64,000 nt of DNA from Sorangium cellulosum So0157-2 (lineage in GTDB: Bacteria; Myxococcota_A; Polyangia; Polyangiales; Polyangiaceae), in the NCBI RefSeq assembly GCF_000418325.1, contig NC_021658.1, positions 9,996,001 to 10,060,000 of the forward strand, written 5' to 3'. Numbering within the stretch: the stretch's first letter is position 1; each line of letters opens with the position of its first letter. Shown here in pieces: positions 56,574 through 64,000 of this stretch. The notes under the pieces were generated by a model. The model was given only the letters and a program-made list of their open reading frames with translations. It was not told where the DNA came from and did no database searches. Both the position numbers and the translations under genes were made by a program.

Positions 56574-57191
56574 ATGGTCCCGATTTCTCGAGAGGAGGTC
56601 ACCGACGAAGCCCTGATGATGCGTTTTCAGGGCGGCGACCGCGCCGCGTTTGCCGGGCTCGTCCGGCGGCACAAGACGCCCATCTACAACTTCATCCTGC
56701 GGCAGGTCCGCGGACCTGCGGTCGCCGAGGATCTGGTGCAGGATGTGTTCGTGAAGATCGTGCAGAGCGCCTCCGACTTCAAGCACGAGGCGAGGTTCAC
56801 CACGTGGGCCTACGCCATCGCGCGCAACGTCTGCATCGATCACCTGCGCAAGATGTCGCTCCGGCGCCACCCGTCGCTCGACCAGGGCTCCGGCGACGGC
56901 GACGGCCCCACGCTCGGCGAGCGGACCGCGGACCCGGCGCCCCAGGCCGCGGTGGATCGCGTCGCGATCGGGGCCGAGATGGGGCAGCTCATCGTCCGCG
57001 CCGTGGAGAGCCTCCCGCACGAGCAGCGGGAGGTCTTCCTGCTCCGGGAGATCGGGCACGTGCCCTTCAAGGACATCGCCCAGATCGTGGGGGTGCCCGA
57101 GAACACGGTGAAGAGCCGCATGCGCTACGCCCTGGAGCGGCTCCAGGAGGCCCTCTCGGAGTACGAGGATTACGCGAGGGCGCTGCGCTAG
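56574..57191 (+). CDS. ECF RNA polymerase sigma factor
   Basis: A 205-residue RpoE-like sigma factor. Region 2 is VAEDLVQDVFVKIVQSASDF and FTTWAYAIARNVCIDHLRK; region 4 is LPHEQREVFLLREIGHVPFK with the helix-turn-helix IAQIVGVPENTVKSRM. ATG 56574 has GGGAG five bases before it; a much longer upstream open frame overlaps a minus-strand gene and is not coding. The zinc anti-sigma gene follows after 19 bases, the standard pairing. Confidence 0.95.
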   Translation: MVPISREEVTDEALMMRFQGGDRAAFAGLVRRHKTPIYNFILRQVRGPAVAEDLVQDVFVKIVQSASDFKHEARFTTWAYAIARNVCIDHLRKMSLRRHPSLDQGSGDGDGPTLGERTADPAPQAAVDRVAIGAEMGQLIVRAVESLPHEQREVFLLREIGHVPFKDIAQIVGVPENTVKSRMRYALERLQEALSEYEDYARALR

Positions 57192-57210
57192 CGCGCCGGA
57201 AGAGCTGTCT

Positions 57211-58221
57211 ATGGACTGCGAGAAGTTCGACCAGCACGTGATGGACGCGCTCTACGACGAGCTCGACGAGCTGACGCATGCGGCCATGAAGCGCCACATG
57301 GACAGCTGCGCCCGGTGCGCCTCGGCGTTCGCGGGGCTGCGCGCGGCCCGCGACGCCGGTCCGTTGCCGCTCGAGGAGCCGAGCGAGGAGCTCGAGGCGC
57401 GGATCCTCGAGGCGGTCGAGGTCGCGCAGAAGAAGACGCCGTTCCGGCGCAAGGCGCTCCGCGCGCTGGCCTGGGCGGGCAGCCACGCGATGCGGCCGCA
57501 GCTGGCGATGGCGGCGCTCTTCGTGCTCGTCATCGGATCGAGCCTGCTGCTGCTGCGGCCGAAGACGGGCGTGGCCCCCGTGCGGGTCACCGAGTGGGGC
57601 CAGCCTGCGTCGGATCTGCACGAGCCGCCCAGCGTCCCCGCGCCGACCGCCCTGGCCGCGCCGGCGGACGATGGCGACGGCCGGCGCATGGCCGAGGCCA
57701 AGGCGAGCGAGCCGCCCAGGCCGATGGCGGAGGCGGCGAAGGAGAAGAGCGCGCGCGGGGCAGCGGCCCCCGAGGACGGCGCGAGGCTGGCGCTCCGGGA
57801 CGCGCAGACGCTGCAACGGACGTCGGGCTGCGCGGCCGCCGTCGGCAAGCTCGACGAGGTCGGCGCGCAGTACCCGGGCACGCCCGCCGCGCACGCGGCG
57901 ATGTGGGAGGCCGCGCGGTGTCATCAGGCGGCCGGGGAGACGGAGAAGGCGCGGGAGCTGCTGCTCGCGCTCCGCTCCGCGAAGGGGTACGGCGACCGCG
58001 CCGAGCAGATGCTCGCGGGCCTCGAGGCGAACGCCGCGCGCTCGCAGGCGCACAACGCGGCCCCGGTCGCCGCCTCCCCCGCCCCGGCATCGGCGCCTCG
58101 GCCCGCGGCGGCGTCGCGGCCCGCCGCGAAGCCCGCGGCGCCGCCGCGCGCAGACGAGCAAGGTCCCGCGCAGGCGGCGCCTCCCGACGCCGTGCCTCCC
58201 GACGCCGTGATGGCGCGCTGA
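57211..58221 (+). CDS. Zinc-binding anti-sigma factor with periplasmic TPR-like domain
   Basis: A 336-residue membrane protein. The N-terminal ZAS domain has HMDSCARC (H29, C33, C36), which with Cys3 or His9 can bind zinc. One membrane helix spans about 94-113 (LAMAALFVLVIGSSLLLLRP). The periplasmic part holds a TPR-like helical region (CAAAVGKLDEVGAQYPGTPA to the AARCHQAAGETEKARELLLA unit) and a Pro/Ala-rich tail. It should hold the preceding sigma factor at the membrane and release it on an envelope signal. Confidence 0.92.
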   Translation: MDCEKFDQHVMDALYDELDELTHAAMKRHMDSCARCASAFAGLRAARDAGPLPLEEPSEELEARILEAVEVAQKKTPFRRKALRALAWAGSHAMRPQLAMAALFVLVIGSSLLLLRPKTGVAPVRVTEWGQPASDLHEPPSVPAPTALAAPADDGDGRRMAEAKASEPPRPMAEAAKEKSARGAAAPEDGARLALRDAQTLQRTSGCAAAVGKLDEVGAQYPGTPAAHAAMWEAARCHQAAGETEKARELLLALRSAKGYGDRAEQMLAGLEANAARSQAHNAAPVAASPAPASAPRPAAASRPAAKPAAPPRADEQGPAQAAPPDAVPPDAVMAR

Positions 58222-58226
58222 CGGCC

Positions 58227-58248
58227 GCGGGCGCGCGCCGGCGCCCGC
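58227..58248. terminator. Short GC hairpin between convergent genes
   Basis: Eight-base perfect arms GCGGGCGC and GCGCCCGC around a six-base loop, directly after the anti-sigma stop and before the end of the PilZ gene on the other strand. It lacks a T tract. Confidence 0.4.
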
Positions 58249-58249
58249 G

Positions 58250-58747
58250 TCAGTTCGATCTCACCGGCGCGTCGCGGATGTAGGCGATCGTCCTGATCGT
58301 GTCGACGATGCGCTCGCGATCGTCGGGCGTGAGATCGACGAAGCGGATCCCCATGCCGGGGTTCGGGTTGTCGTGGAGGGGGCGCACCTCGTTGACCCAC
58401 TGCACCGTCCCCTCGAGCACGTACGAGCCCTCGGCCCCCGGGGGCGAGAAGCGGAGCGTGAGCCGCGTGCCGATCGAGAGCGGCTGCGTCGTCCGGACGA
58501 AGATGCCCATCTCCGAGATGTTGGTGATGGAGGCGTAGAGGAACGTGTCATCCGTCTCGCAGTCCACGAGCCAGGTGACGTCGAGCCGCTCGGACGAGCG
58601 TCGGTTGAGCGAATCCGGAGGGATCTCGCACTCGGCATCCTCGCCGGTGTGGCCAGCGTCCCCGTAGGCGCCGTTCTGCGCGGGGGTGGCCGACGAACCG
58701 CCAGGCGTGTCGGGCGGATGGTTGGAGTCACCACGGCCCCCGGTCAT
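58250..58747 (-). CDS. PilZ-domain protein (c-di-GMP binding)
   Basis: About 165 residues. A Gly/Pro-rich disordered N-terminus of some 50 residues is followed by a PilZ domain. The two c-di-GMP motifs are present: RSSERLDV gives RxxxR, and NISEMGIFVRT gives the (D/N)xSxxG box. Strands such as TRLTLRFSPPG and NPGMGIRFVDLTP follow. It is a single-domain receptor that probably couples the messenger to motility or envelope functions. A GTG at 58774 is an alternative start. Confidence 0.88.
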   Translation of the reverse strand: MTGGRGDSNHPPDTPGGSSATPAQNGAYGDAGHTGEDAECEIPPDSLNRRSSERLDVTWLVDCETDDTFLYASITNISEMGIFVRTTQPLSIGTRLTLRFSPPGAEGSYVLEGTVQWVNEVRPLHDNPNPGMGIRFVDLTPDDRERIVDTIRTIAYIRDAPVRSN

Positions 58748-58876
58748 GTTTCTGCGACTAGCCGCTTTCGGCACGCGCGTCGAGGGCGCTCGACGACGAG
58801 GACCGCGCGTGGGTCGCCGGGCGCACAGGAGGACGCGCGCGCCGCGGCATGCGTCGGGAATCCCACAACGGGCGGC

Positions 58877-61597
58877 TCACCGCACGCGGATGACGCCGGC
58901 GCGGATGCGGTTCTCGTGTTCAGGTCCGCGCGTCACCTCGAAGCGCGCATCCCCGGAAAAGAAGCCGACGTAGAGCGCGTAGTCGCCCGGGGTGAAGTTG
59001 GGCTCGAGCTTGAGCTCGTGGTCGTCGACGATGACGTCGCCCGGTTGCCACAGGCTCATCGGGTAGCGCCCCTCGATGACGGCGTGGTCGCCGTTGTAAC
59101 GGCGCTGGAACCCATCGATGTGAACGAACATCTTCCAGTTGCCGGTGATCGGCCGGTGCACCCGGAAGAAGGTCCGCAGGTGGTAGCTCTTCTGCGGGAC
59201 CACGCTCGAGGCCTGCTGCCCCTCGTCGTCGGTCAGCTCCCAGCCGAGCACCTCCAGCTGATCGTCGAACATCGCGTCGAGCGGGTTCGCGGGAGCGACG
59301 GGCTCGTCGAGCACGACACGGCTGAGCCAGCTCTCGTTCGGACGGCCGCCGAGCTCGTTCGACGCGAGGACGATCTGGCTCGACCGGCCGTCGAGCACGG
59401 GCAGGTTGCGCCCGTGCTGCTTGCGGAAGAGGCTGTTCAACCTGGGCAGCTCGTCGGATTTGACGACGAGCCAGCGGCGAGCGCCGGGAGCGGCGGCGCT
59501 GTCCGCGGAGCCCTCCGCGGCGGAGGCGGTGAGCCAGGCGAACGCCCGCGGGGCGTCGTTGAACGACGCGACCTCGCCGCCCTGGTAGTAGGCCGCCGCG
59601 CGGCTCCGGACGCCGAGCGTCGCGAGCGGCTCGCCGGGCTTGCGCAGCGACGCGTACGACTCGAAGACCTCCTTCGGGGAGAGCTGGGCCGCGAGCGCGG
59701 GGTAGTACCAGAAGCTCAGCGCGAAGCCGGCGACGAGGCCGGCGAGCGGCGTGCCGAGGGCGCGGGGCACGGAGGCGCGCGCGACGACGAAGCGGAACGC
59801 ATCGCGCACCGCGATGAGCACCACGGGCCCGACGGCGAGCAGCAAGGGCAGCGCCCACCACGCGTTCATCCCGTAGGCGGCGAGGTGGTTCGGCATCCGC
59901 GCCACGGTCCCCCATCCGATGCGCTTGCCGACGAAGATCATCGCGCCGACGCCGACGAGCGCCGCCTCGAGGACGATCAGCAGGAAGAGCAGGTTGCCGC
60001 CCCAGATGCGCGCGAGCTCCTCGGCGCCGGCGCGAACGTCGGCGTCGAGGCGACGCGCCCACGCCCTGAGGCCGCGGTCGATCTCGCGGGGCTGCTCCTC
60101 GAACCAGGTGAGCGCCACGAGGCCCGCGAACGCGATCAGGACGAAGCGCATCGCCGAGGCCGCCTCTTCCTCGAAGCTCTTCGGGAACACGGGCTTGTCG
60201 ACGGAGAAGACGCTGAGGGCCCGGTCCGGCGAGAGGACGAGATCGCGGTACAGGACGAAGGCGAGCACGGAGCAGCCGACGGCGAGCGCCCGCGAGGAGG
60301 GGGCGCCGCGCTCGAGATCGCGGACGGCGAGCGCGGCGATCGCGGCGAGGAGCGCGGGGCCGCTGAACGGGAGCGCCCCGGCGTGCGGCGCGAGCAGCGC
60401 GAAGGCGCCGTAGGCGAGCGCCGACGTGACGACGAGGGCGATCCGCACGCCGGCCTCGCGATCGAGGCCCGCCGCGGCCCCCTGCGCCGCGGCCGGCGCG
60501 CGGAAGAGCCGGCCGACGGCGAACGGCAGGAAGGCGCTCCACGGAAAGAGCGCGTGCCCGAGCTGGCGCAGCGTGAGATCGAACGTGGACTCGACCGGCG
60601 GCTTCTTGAGGAGCGCGACGCCGAGGGCGCGCGGGAGCGGCGCGTCGGCGCTCGAGCTCGCGAGGACGAGGAGGCCCTTCGCCGCCGCGGCGACGCCGAG
60701 CAGGAGCGCAGCGCCGCCCACGAGATCGCCGAGCGTGGGCCGCGGGCGCTCCGGCGCGGGCCAGGCGCCGGACGTGCGGAGCACGATCCACGTCAGGCCG
60801 GCGCCGAGCGCGGGGACGGCGACCCCGATCAGCAGGCCGCGGCTGAGGTAGCCGGCGGCGAGGCCGAGGATCCCCACCGCGCTCCACGCGGCCGGCGCGA
60901 GCACGGCGCCGCGCCGCGCCCCGCGCCCGCCCTCGAGCAGGGCGCCGGTCAGCCCGCAGAACGCCATCGTGAGCGCGGCCATGGTGACGATGTCGCCGAG
61001 CATGGTGCGGGCCTGCATCACGTAGAGCGGCATCGTGACGAGCACGGCGACGCCGTACAGGCCGGCCTTGCGGTCGACGAGGCGGGCGAGGAACTCGTAG
61101 AGCACGAGCGCGCCGGCGAGCCCCCACAGCGCGAGCGGGAGGCGCCCGGCCCAGTCGTGCAGGCCGAGCAGCCGGAAGCCGAGCGCCATCGAGGTGAACC
61201 CGAGCTCGCCCATGCCGAGGTCGGTCAGGGTCGGCAGCTGCCCGGCTGGATCGGCGAGATCCACGCCTTCCACGCCGCGCCCGGCGTGGAAGGCGTGGAG
61301 GGCGATGCGGCGGGCGAGGTCGGCCCGGTCGAGCTCGTAGGGGTCCCAGATCCCGCTCTTGCCGAGGAGGGGCAGCAGCGCGAGGGCCGCGAGCGCGAGG
61401 GCCGCGAGCCGCGCGGGGCCGCCGCGCAAGCCGCCGTCCACCGCGCCCGCGCGGCCCGCGGCCGGCGCGCCGCCGGTCTCGGCCGAGCGGTCCTCGCGCG
61501 GCCTCGCCTCGTCGTGGGACGGGGCTCCGGTCGCGGGCGGGTCGGGGGCGGCGGGCGGGGCTCCGCTTCGTGGATCCCCTCGGTGGACGCTCGACAT
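58877..61597 (-). CDS. Large GT39-like glycosyltransferase with soluble C-terminal domain
   Basis: A protein of about 906 residues. An 85-residue basic Pro/Ala tail precedes the membrane part. The first loop has SGIWDPYELDRADLARR, the acidic ArnT/PMT-type motif, and a dozen hydrophobic segments run to about residue 600. The last 300 residues are soluble and end in a beta-sandwich-like part (YHLRTFFRVHRPITGNWKMF, then GDYALYVGFFSG). It probably uses a polyprenyl-phosphate sugar in the periplasm. ATG 61597 has AGGGG nine bases upstream; the nearer ATG at 61606 is too close to that site. The long upstream open frame is not coding. Confidence 0.82.
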   Translation of the reverse strand: MSSVHRGDPRSGAPPAAPDPPATGAPSHDEARPREDRSAETGGAPAAGRAGAVDGGLRGGPARLAALALAALALLPLLGKSGIWDPYELDRADLARRIALHAFHAGRGVEGVDLADPAGQLPTLTDLGMGELGFTSMALGFRLLGLHDWAGRLPLALWGLAGALVLYEFLARLVDRKAGLYGVAVLVTMPLYVMQARTMLGDIVTMAALTMAFCGLTGALLEGGRGARRGAVLAPAAWSAVGILGLAAGYLSRGLLIGVAVPALGAGLTWIVLRTSGAWPAPERPRPTLGDLVGGAALLLGVAAAAKGLLVLASSSADAPLPRALGVALLKKPPVESTFDLTLRQLGHALFPWSAFLPFAVGRLFRAPAAAQGAAAGLDREAGVRIALVVTSALAYGAFALLAPHAGALPFSGPALLAAIAALAVRDLERGAPSSRALAVGCSVLAFVLYRDLVLSPDRALSVFSVDKPVFPKSFEEEAASAMRFVLIAFAGLVALTWFEEQPREIDRGLRAWARRLDADVRAGAEELARIWGGNLLFLLIVLEAALVGVGAMIFVGKRIGWGTVARMPNHLAAYGMNAWWALPLLLAVGPVVLIAVRDAFRFVVARASVPRALGTPLAGLVAGFALSFWYYPALAAQLSPKEVFESYASLRKPGEPLATLGVRSRAAAYYQGGEVASFNDAPRAFAWLTASAAEGSADSAAAPGARRWLVVKSDELPRLNSLFRKQHGRNLPVLDGRSSQIVLASNELGGRPNESWLSRVVLDEPVAPANPLDAMFDDQLEVLGWELTDDEGQQASSVVPQKSYHLRTFFRVHRPITGNWKMFVHIDGFQRRYNGDHAVIEGRYPMSLWQPGDVIVDDHELKLEPNFTPGDYALYVGFFSGDARFEVTRGPEHENRIRAGVIRVR

Positions 61598-61690
61598 GCG
61601 AGGCATCCCCTTACCGCCTTCGCGCGCTCTTGACCACGGATCGTAGGGAAGCGTTTGTAGCCCCCCTGGGCGTCTGCTATCGCGCGCGGC

Positions 61691-63169
61691 GTGGTGAAAG
61701 GCCGTCCCCCGAGCGCGCCCCAGGGCGCGAGAACGCGCCCGCAGGCGCCGAAGCCCTCCCCGGCCGCCGCTGGCCCCCGTCCTGCTAGGAACGGTGGCCG
61801 CGCCGGCCGCCCGGGAGCATCGTCCGGCGAGGATTCCCGGACGGGCGACGCGGCGATCCCGCGGGCGCGCCCGCCCCGACGCAAAGACGAGGCGCATCCC
61901 GACGACAGGTCGCGCGGCGCGAGCAAGCGGGGCAGCGCCGAGCGCGCGGCCAGGCGAGCCGCGGCGGACCGGGGCGGCGCCGAGCGCGCCGCCAAGGCGG
62001 GAGATGCGGAGCGGGAGGCCAGGAAGAACCGCGGCGCCGCGGCGCGCTCCTCCAGCGCAGCCCGCGGCAAGGCGGGGCGCGAGCCTCGCCCGGGGGGCGA
62101 AGCGAAGGGGCGACCGCTCCACGAGCGCGCGGCGGGCGCGCTCGGCGGCGGGCAGCAACAGCGAAGGAAGCGCGCCGAGCCGAGGCGGGTCGAGGAGGCC
62201 GACGCGTCGCTCGATCTGCCGCGGCGCTCCGGGCGCGTGGCCCTGGTAGGGCGGCCGAACGTGGGCAAGTCGACGCTGCTCAACGCGGCGCTCGGCCACC
62301 CGCTCGCGATCGTCTCGCCGACGCCGCAGACGACGCGCGACGCGATCCTCGGGGTCGTGCACCACGGCCCGGCGGAGATCGCGCTGCTCGACACGCCCGG
62401 GCTGCACCGGCCGCGCACCGAGCTCGGGCGCGTGATGAACCAGGCGGCGCGCGAGGCTGCGCGGAGCGCCGACGTCATCGTCTTCGTGACGGAAGCCCCG
62501 GATCCCGCGCGCCTCCCGCGGCGCGCGAAGGAAGGCGAGGACGGCCCGCCGTTCGCGCCGCACCCGGGCGACCTCGCGCTGCTCGCGGACCTCGGGAGCG
62601 AGGCGCCGGTGGTGTTCGTGCTCAACAAGGTCGACCGGGTGCGGGACAAGGCGCGGCTCCTGCCGCTCCTCGACGCGTTCGGGCAGATCCGTGATTTCGC
62701 GGCGATCGTCCCCATCTCGGCGCTGCGCGAGGACGGCGTCCAGCGCGTGCTGGACGAGGTGGCGAAGCTGTGTCCCGAGCGGGCCTGGGGCTTCGCGCCC
62801 GATGAGCTCACCGACAGGCCCACGCGCTTCTTCGCCGCCGAGTACGTGCGCGAGCAGATCCTCCGCGCGACGAAGGCCGAGGTGCCGCACGCCAGCGCCG
62901 TGCAGATCGAGCGCTACGTCGAGCCGACGGGCGACGGCGCGCTGCACATCGACGCGACGATCCACGTGGAGCGGCCCGGGCAGAAGAAGATCTTGATCGG
63001 CGCCGCCGCGGAGCAGCTCAAGCGGATCGGCACGGAGGCCCGGCTCCGGATCGAGGAGCTCGTCGGGCGGCAGGTGAACCTCAAGCTCTGGGTGCGGGTG
63101 ACGCCGGAATGGCGCGAGTCGCTCCAGACGCTGGAAGAGCTCGGTTACAACAAGGGAGAGACCTCGTGA
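61691..63169 (+). CDS. era: GTPase Era with a long basic N-terminal extension
   Basis: About 492 residues. The C-terminal 310 are Era: G1 GRPNVGKST, G2 region SPTPQTTRD, G3 DTPGL, G4 NKVD, then the KH domain (HIDATIHVERPGQKKILIGA, RLRIEELVGRQVNLKLWVRV). Era binds 16S rRNA and helps assemble the 30S subunit. The first 175-185 residues are Arg/Ala/Gly/Lys-rich and disordered, absent from usual Era (about 300 residues). The start is uncertain: GTG 61691 gives the longest form, and internal starts exist. The stop overlaps the der start (GTGA). Confidence 0.93.
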   Translation: MVKGRPPSAPQGARTRPQAPKPSPAAAGPRPARNGGRAGRPGASSGEDSRTGDAAIPRARPPRRKDEAHPDDRSRGASKRGSAERAARRAAADRGGAERAAKAGDAEREARKNRGAAARSSSAARGKAGREPRPGGEAKGRPLHERAAGALGGGQQQRRKRAEPRRVEEADASLDLPRRSGRVALVGRPNVGKSTLLNAALGHPLAIVSPTPQTTRDAILGVVHHGPAEIALLDTPGLHRPRTELGRVMNQAAREAARSADVIVFVTEAPDPARLPRRAKEGEDGPPFAPHPGDLALLADLGSEAPVVFVLNKVDRVRDKARLLPLLDAFGQIRDFAAIVPISALREDGVQRVLDEVAKLCPERAWGFAPDELTDRPTRFFAAEYVREQILRATKAEVPHASAVQIERYVEPTGDGALHIDATIHVERPGQKKILIGAAAEQLKRIGTEARLRIEELVGRQVNLKLWVRVTPEWRESLQTLEELGYNKGETS

Positions 63170-64000
63170 GCGCGGCGAAACCAGCTCCTTCCAGGGGGAC
63201 CAGGCGCGGTCAGGGCGCCGCCGGCGGCGGCCGGGCGACGAAGACGGGCGACGGCCCCGCGAAGAGGGGCGGCGTCGCTCCGAGGAAGGGCGCTGCCTCC
63301 GGCAAGAGCGCGGTCGCTCCCAGGAAGAGCGCGCCCGCCTCCGGCAAGAGCGCGGTCGCTCCCAGGAAGAGCGCGCCCGGCAAGGCCGCTGCGGCGTCCG
63401 GCAGGGCCGCTGCGGCGCCCGGCAAGAACGCGGTCGCGCCCGGCAAGGCCGCCGCGGGCGGCGCGAGGAAGGGCAGCGGCTCGAGCAAGGGACGCGCTGC
63501 CTTCGAGCAGAGCGGCCACAATCCGGCGGAGGACAGGGACGAGCTCGCGGCGGAGCTCGCCGACGAGGCCCTCGAGGCCGCCGAGGACGCCGCGGCCGAC
63601 GCGCCTGCCCCGCCGCCCTCGGCCGGGATCGTGGCGCTGGTCGGGCGGCCCAACACCGGCAAGAGCACGCTGTTCAACCGGCTGGTCGGCAAGCGCATCG
63701 CGATCGTGCACGACGAGCCCGGGGTGACCCGCGATCGCCACTACGGCGACGTCACCTCGCGGGGACGGCGCTTCACGCTCGTCGACACGGGCGGGTTCGA
63801 CCCCGAGAGCGACGACCCCATGCGGCAGGGGATCAAGCGGCAGATCGACCTCGCCATCGCCGAGGCCGACGTGATCGTGTGCGTGCTCGACGCCGTGACG
63901 CCGGTCACGCCGTCCGAGCACGCCGAGCTCGGCCTCCTGCGCCGCGCGGGCAAGCCCGTGATCTACGTCGCCAACAAGGCGGACTCGCCGCGCGCCGAGG
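63166..64000 (+). CDS. der: GTPase Der (EngA), 5' part, with basic N-terminal extension; cut by the window end
   Basis: The visible 278 residues run past the window end without a stop. After the GTG (overlapping the era stop) come about 110 residues rich in Ala, Gly, Lys, Arg and Ser with repeated SGKSAVAPRKSAP, then an acidic stretch (DRDELAAELADEALEAAEDA). The first Der GTPase domain begins near residue 150: GRPNTGKST, DEPGVTRDRHYGDV, DTGGFDPESDD, then NKAD close to the edge. Der has two G domains and assembles the 50S subunit; the second domain and KH-like end must lie beyond 64000. Confidence 0.92.
   Translation, partial: MSAAKPAPSRGTRRGQGAAGGGRATKTGDGPAKRGGVAPRKGAASGKSAVAPRKSAPASGKSAVAPRKSAPGKAAAASGRAAAAPGKNAVAPGKAAAGGARKGSGSSKGRAAFEQSGHNPAEDRDELAAELADEALEAAEDAAADAPAPPPSAGIVALVGRPNTGKSTLFNRLVGKRIAIVHDEPGVTRDRHYGDVTSRGRRFTLVDTGGFDPESDDPMRQGIKRQIDLAIAEADVIVCVLDAVTPVTPSEHAELGLLRRAGKPVIYVANKADSPRAE
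63295..63378 (+). repeat. Two perfect 42-base tandem repeats in the der extension
   Basis: Units 63295-63336 and 63337-63378 are identical and in frame, each encoding a 14-residue block around SGKSAVAPRKSAP. Degenerate relatives continue on both sides, so the extension grew by duplication. Confidence 0.92.

Noticed and set aside
58373..61633. A 1086-codon plus-strand open frame opposite the PilZ and GT39-like genes
   Set aside because: Antisense of clear PilZ and membrane-protein genes; low-complexity Arg/Glu/Ala product.
61598..62965. A 1362-residue version of the GT39-like protein starting inside era
   Set aside because: The extra N-terminus is antisense to the Era G domain; the ATG at 61597 has a ribosome site and is followed by a normal membrane protein.

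Overview
The window is about 72% G+C bacterial chromosome, densely packed with genes that mostly follow each other by 4-base start/stop overlaps. The gene content points to a myxobacterium (Myxococcota), most likely of the Sorangium/Polyangium type. The indications are AgmX/PglI-type and giant TPR envelope proteins of the gliding class, MopE-like Cys/Asp repeats, an outer-membrane polysaccharide export pair, a PilZ protein, ECF sigma factors and lysine/alanine-rich disordered tails on housekeeping proteins. No rRNA, tRNA, CRISPR array, insertion sequence or prophage was recognised. It reads as stable core chromosome rather than an island.

Layout. 94-8800 (minus): a MoxR ATPase / DUF58 / two von Willebrand A membrane proteins operon headed by a coiled-coil membrane protein. 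9140-9991: a response regulator with a histone H1-like tail. 10112-11382: a coupled pair of unknown proteins. 11661-13860: groES-groEL with a sigma70-type promoter, a CIRCE operator and a terminator. 13909-17285: an acetyltransferase, a SpoU-type methyltransferase, a C2-PDZ lipoprotein and asnS. 17922-20965: a class II amidotransferase homologue lacking its N-terminal Cys, two NTF2-like lipoproteins and a patatin homologue lacking both catalytic residues. 21089-26496 (minus): ACP, ketosynthase with a Cys-less second KS-like half, LolB-like lipoprotein, and a second protein of the same KS plus KS-like design. 26581-31636: enoyl-CoA hydratase, ECF sigma factor, DUF1704 metallopeptidase, a second MoxR and SixA. 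31717-36298: a MopE-repeat lipoprotein, two small proteins (one membrane, one SUKH-like), an RluA pseudouridine synthase and a small conserved protein. 36383-41677: glycosyltransferase-maf, then an OmpA/TSP3 outer-membrane protein coupled to a PPC-domain protein. 41754-44355: a polysaccharide export operon with a strong promoter. 44567-56072: a gliding-type (Glt-like) envelope locus. 56574-58774: ECF sigma, zinc anti-sigma and PilZ. 58877-64000: a GT39-like glycosyltransferase, then era and der, both with long basic N-terminal extensions; der runs off the window end.

The most unusual parts are four. The ACP/KS-KS/lipoprotein cluster looks like a fused KS-alpha/KS-beta system. Two catalytically dead enzyme homologues lie in a row. 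A receiver domain is fused to a histone-like tail. The adjacent GTPases Era and Der both carry histone-like basic extensions. All functional names come from reading motifs by eye; no database search was run.
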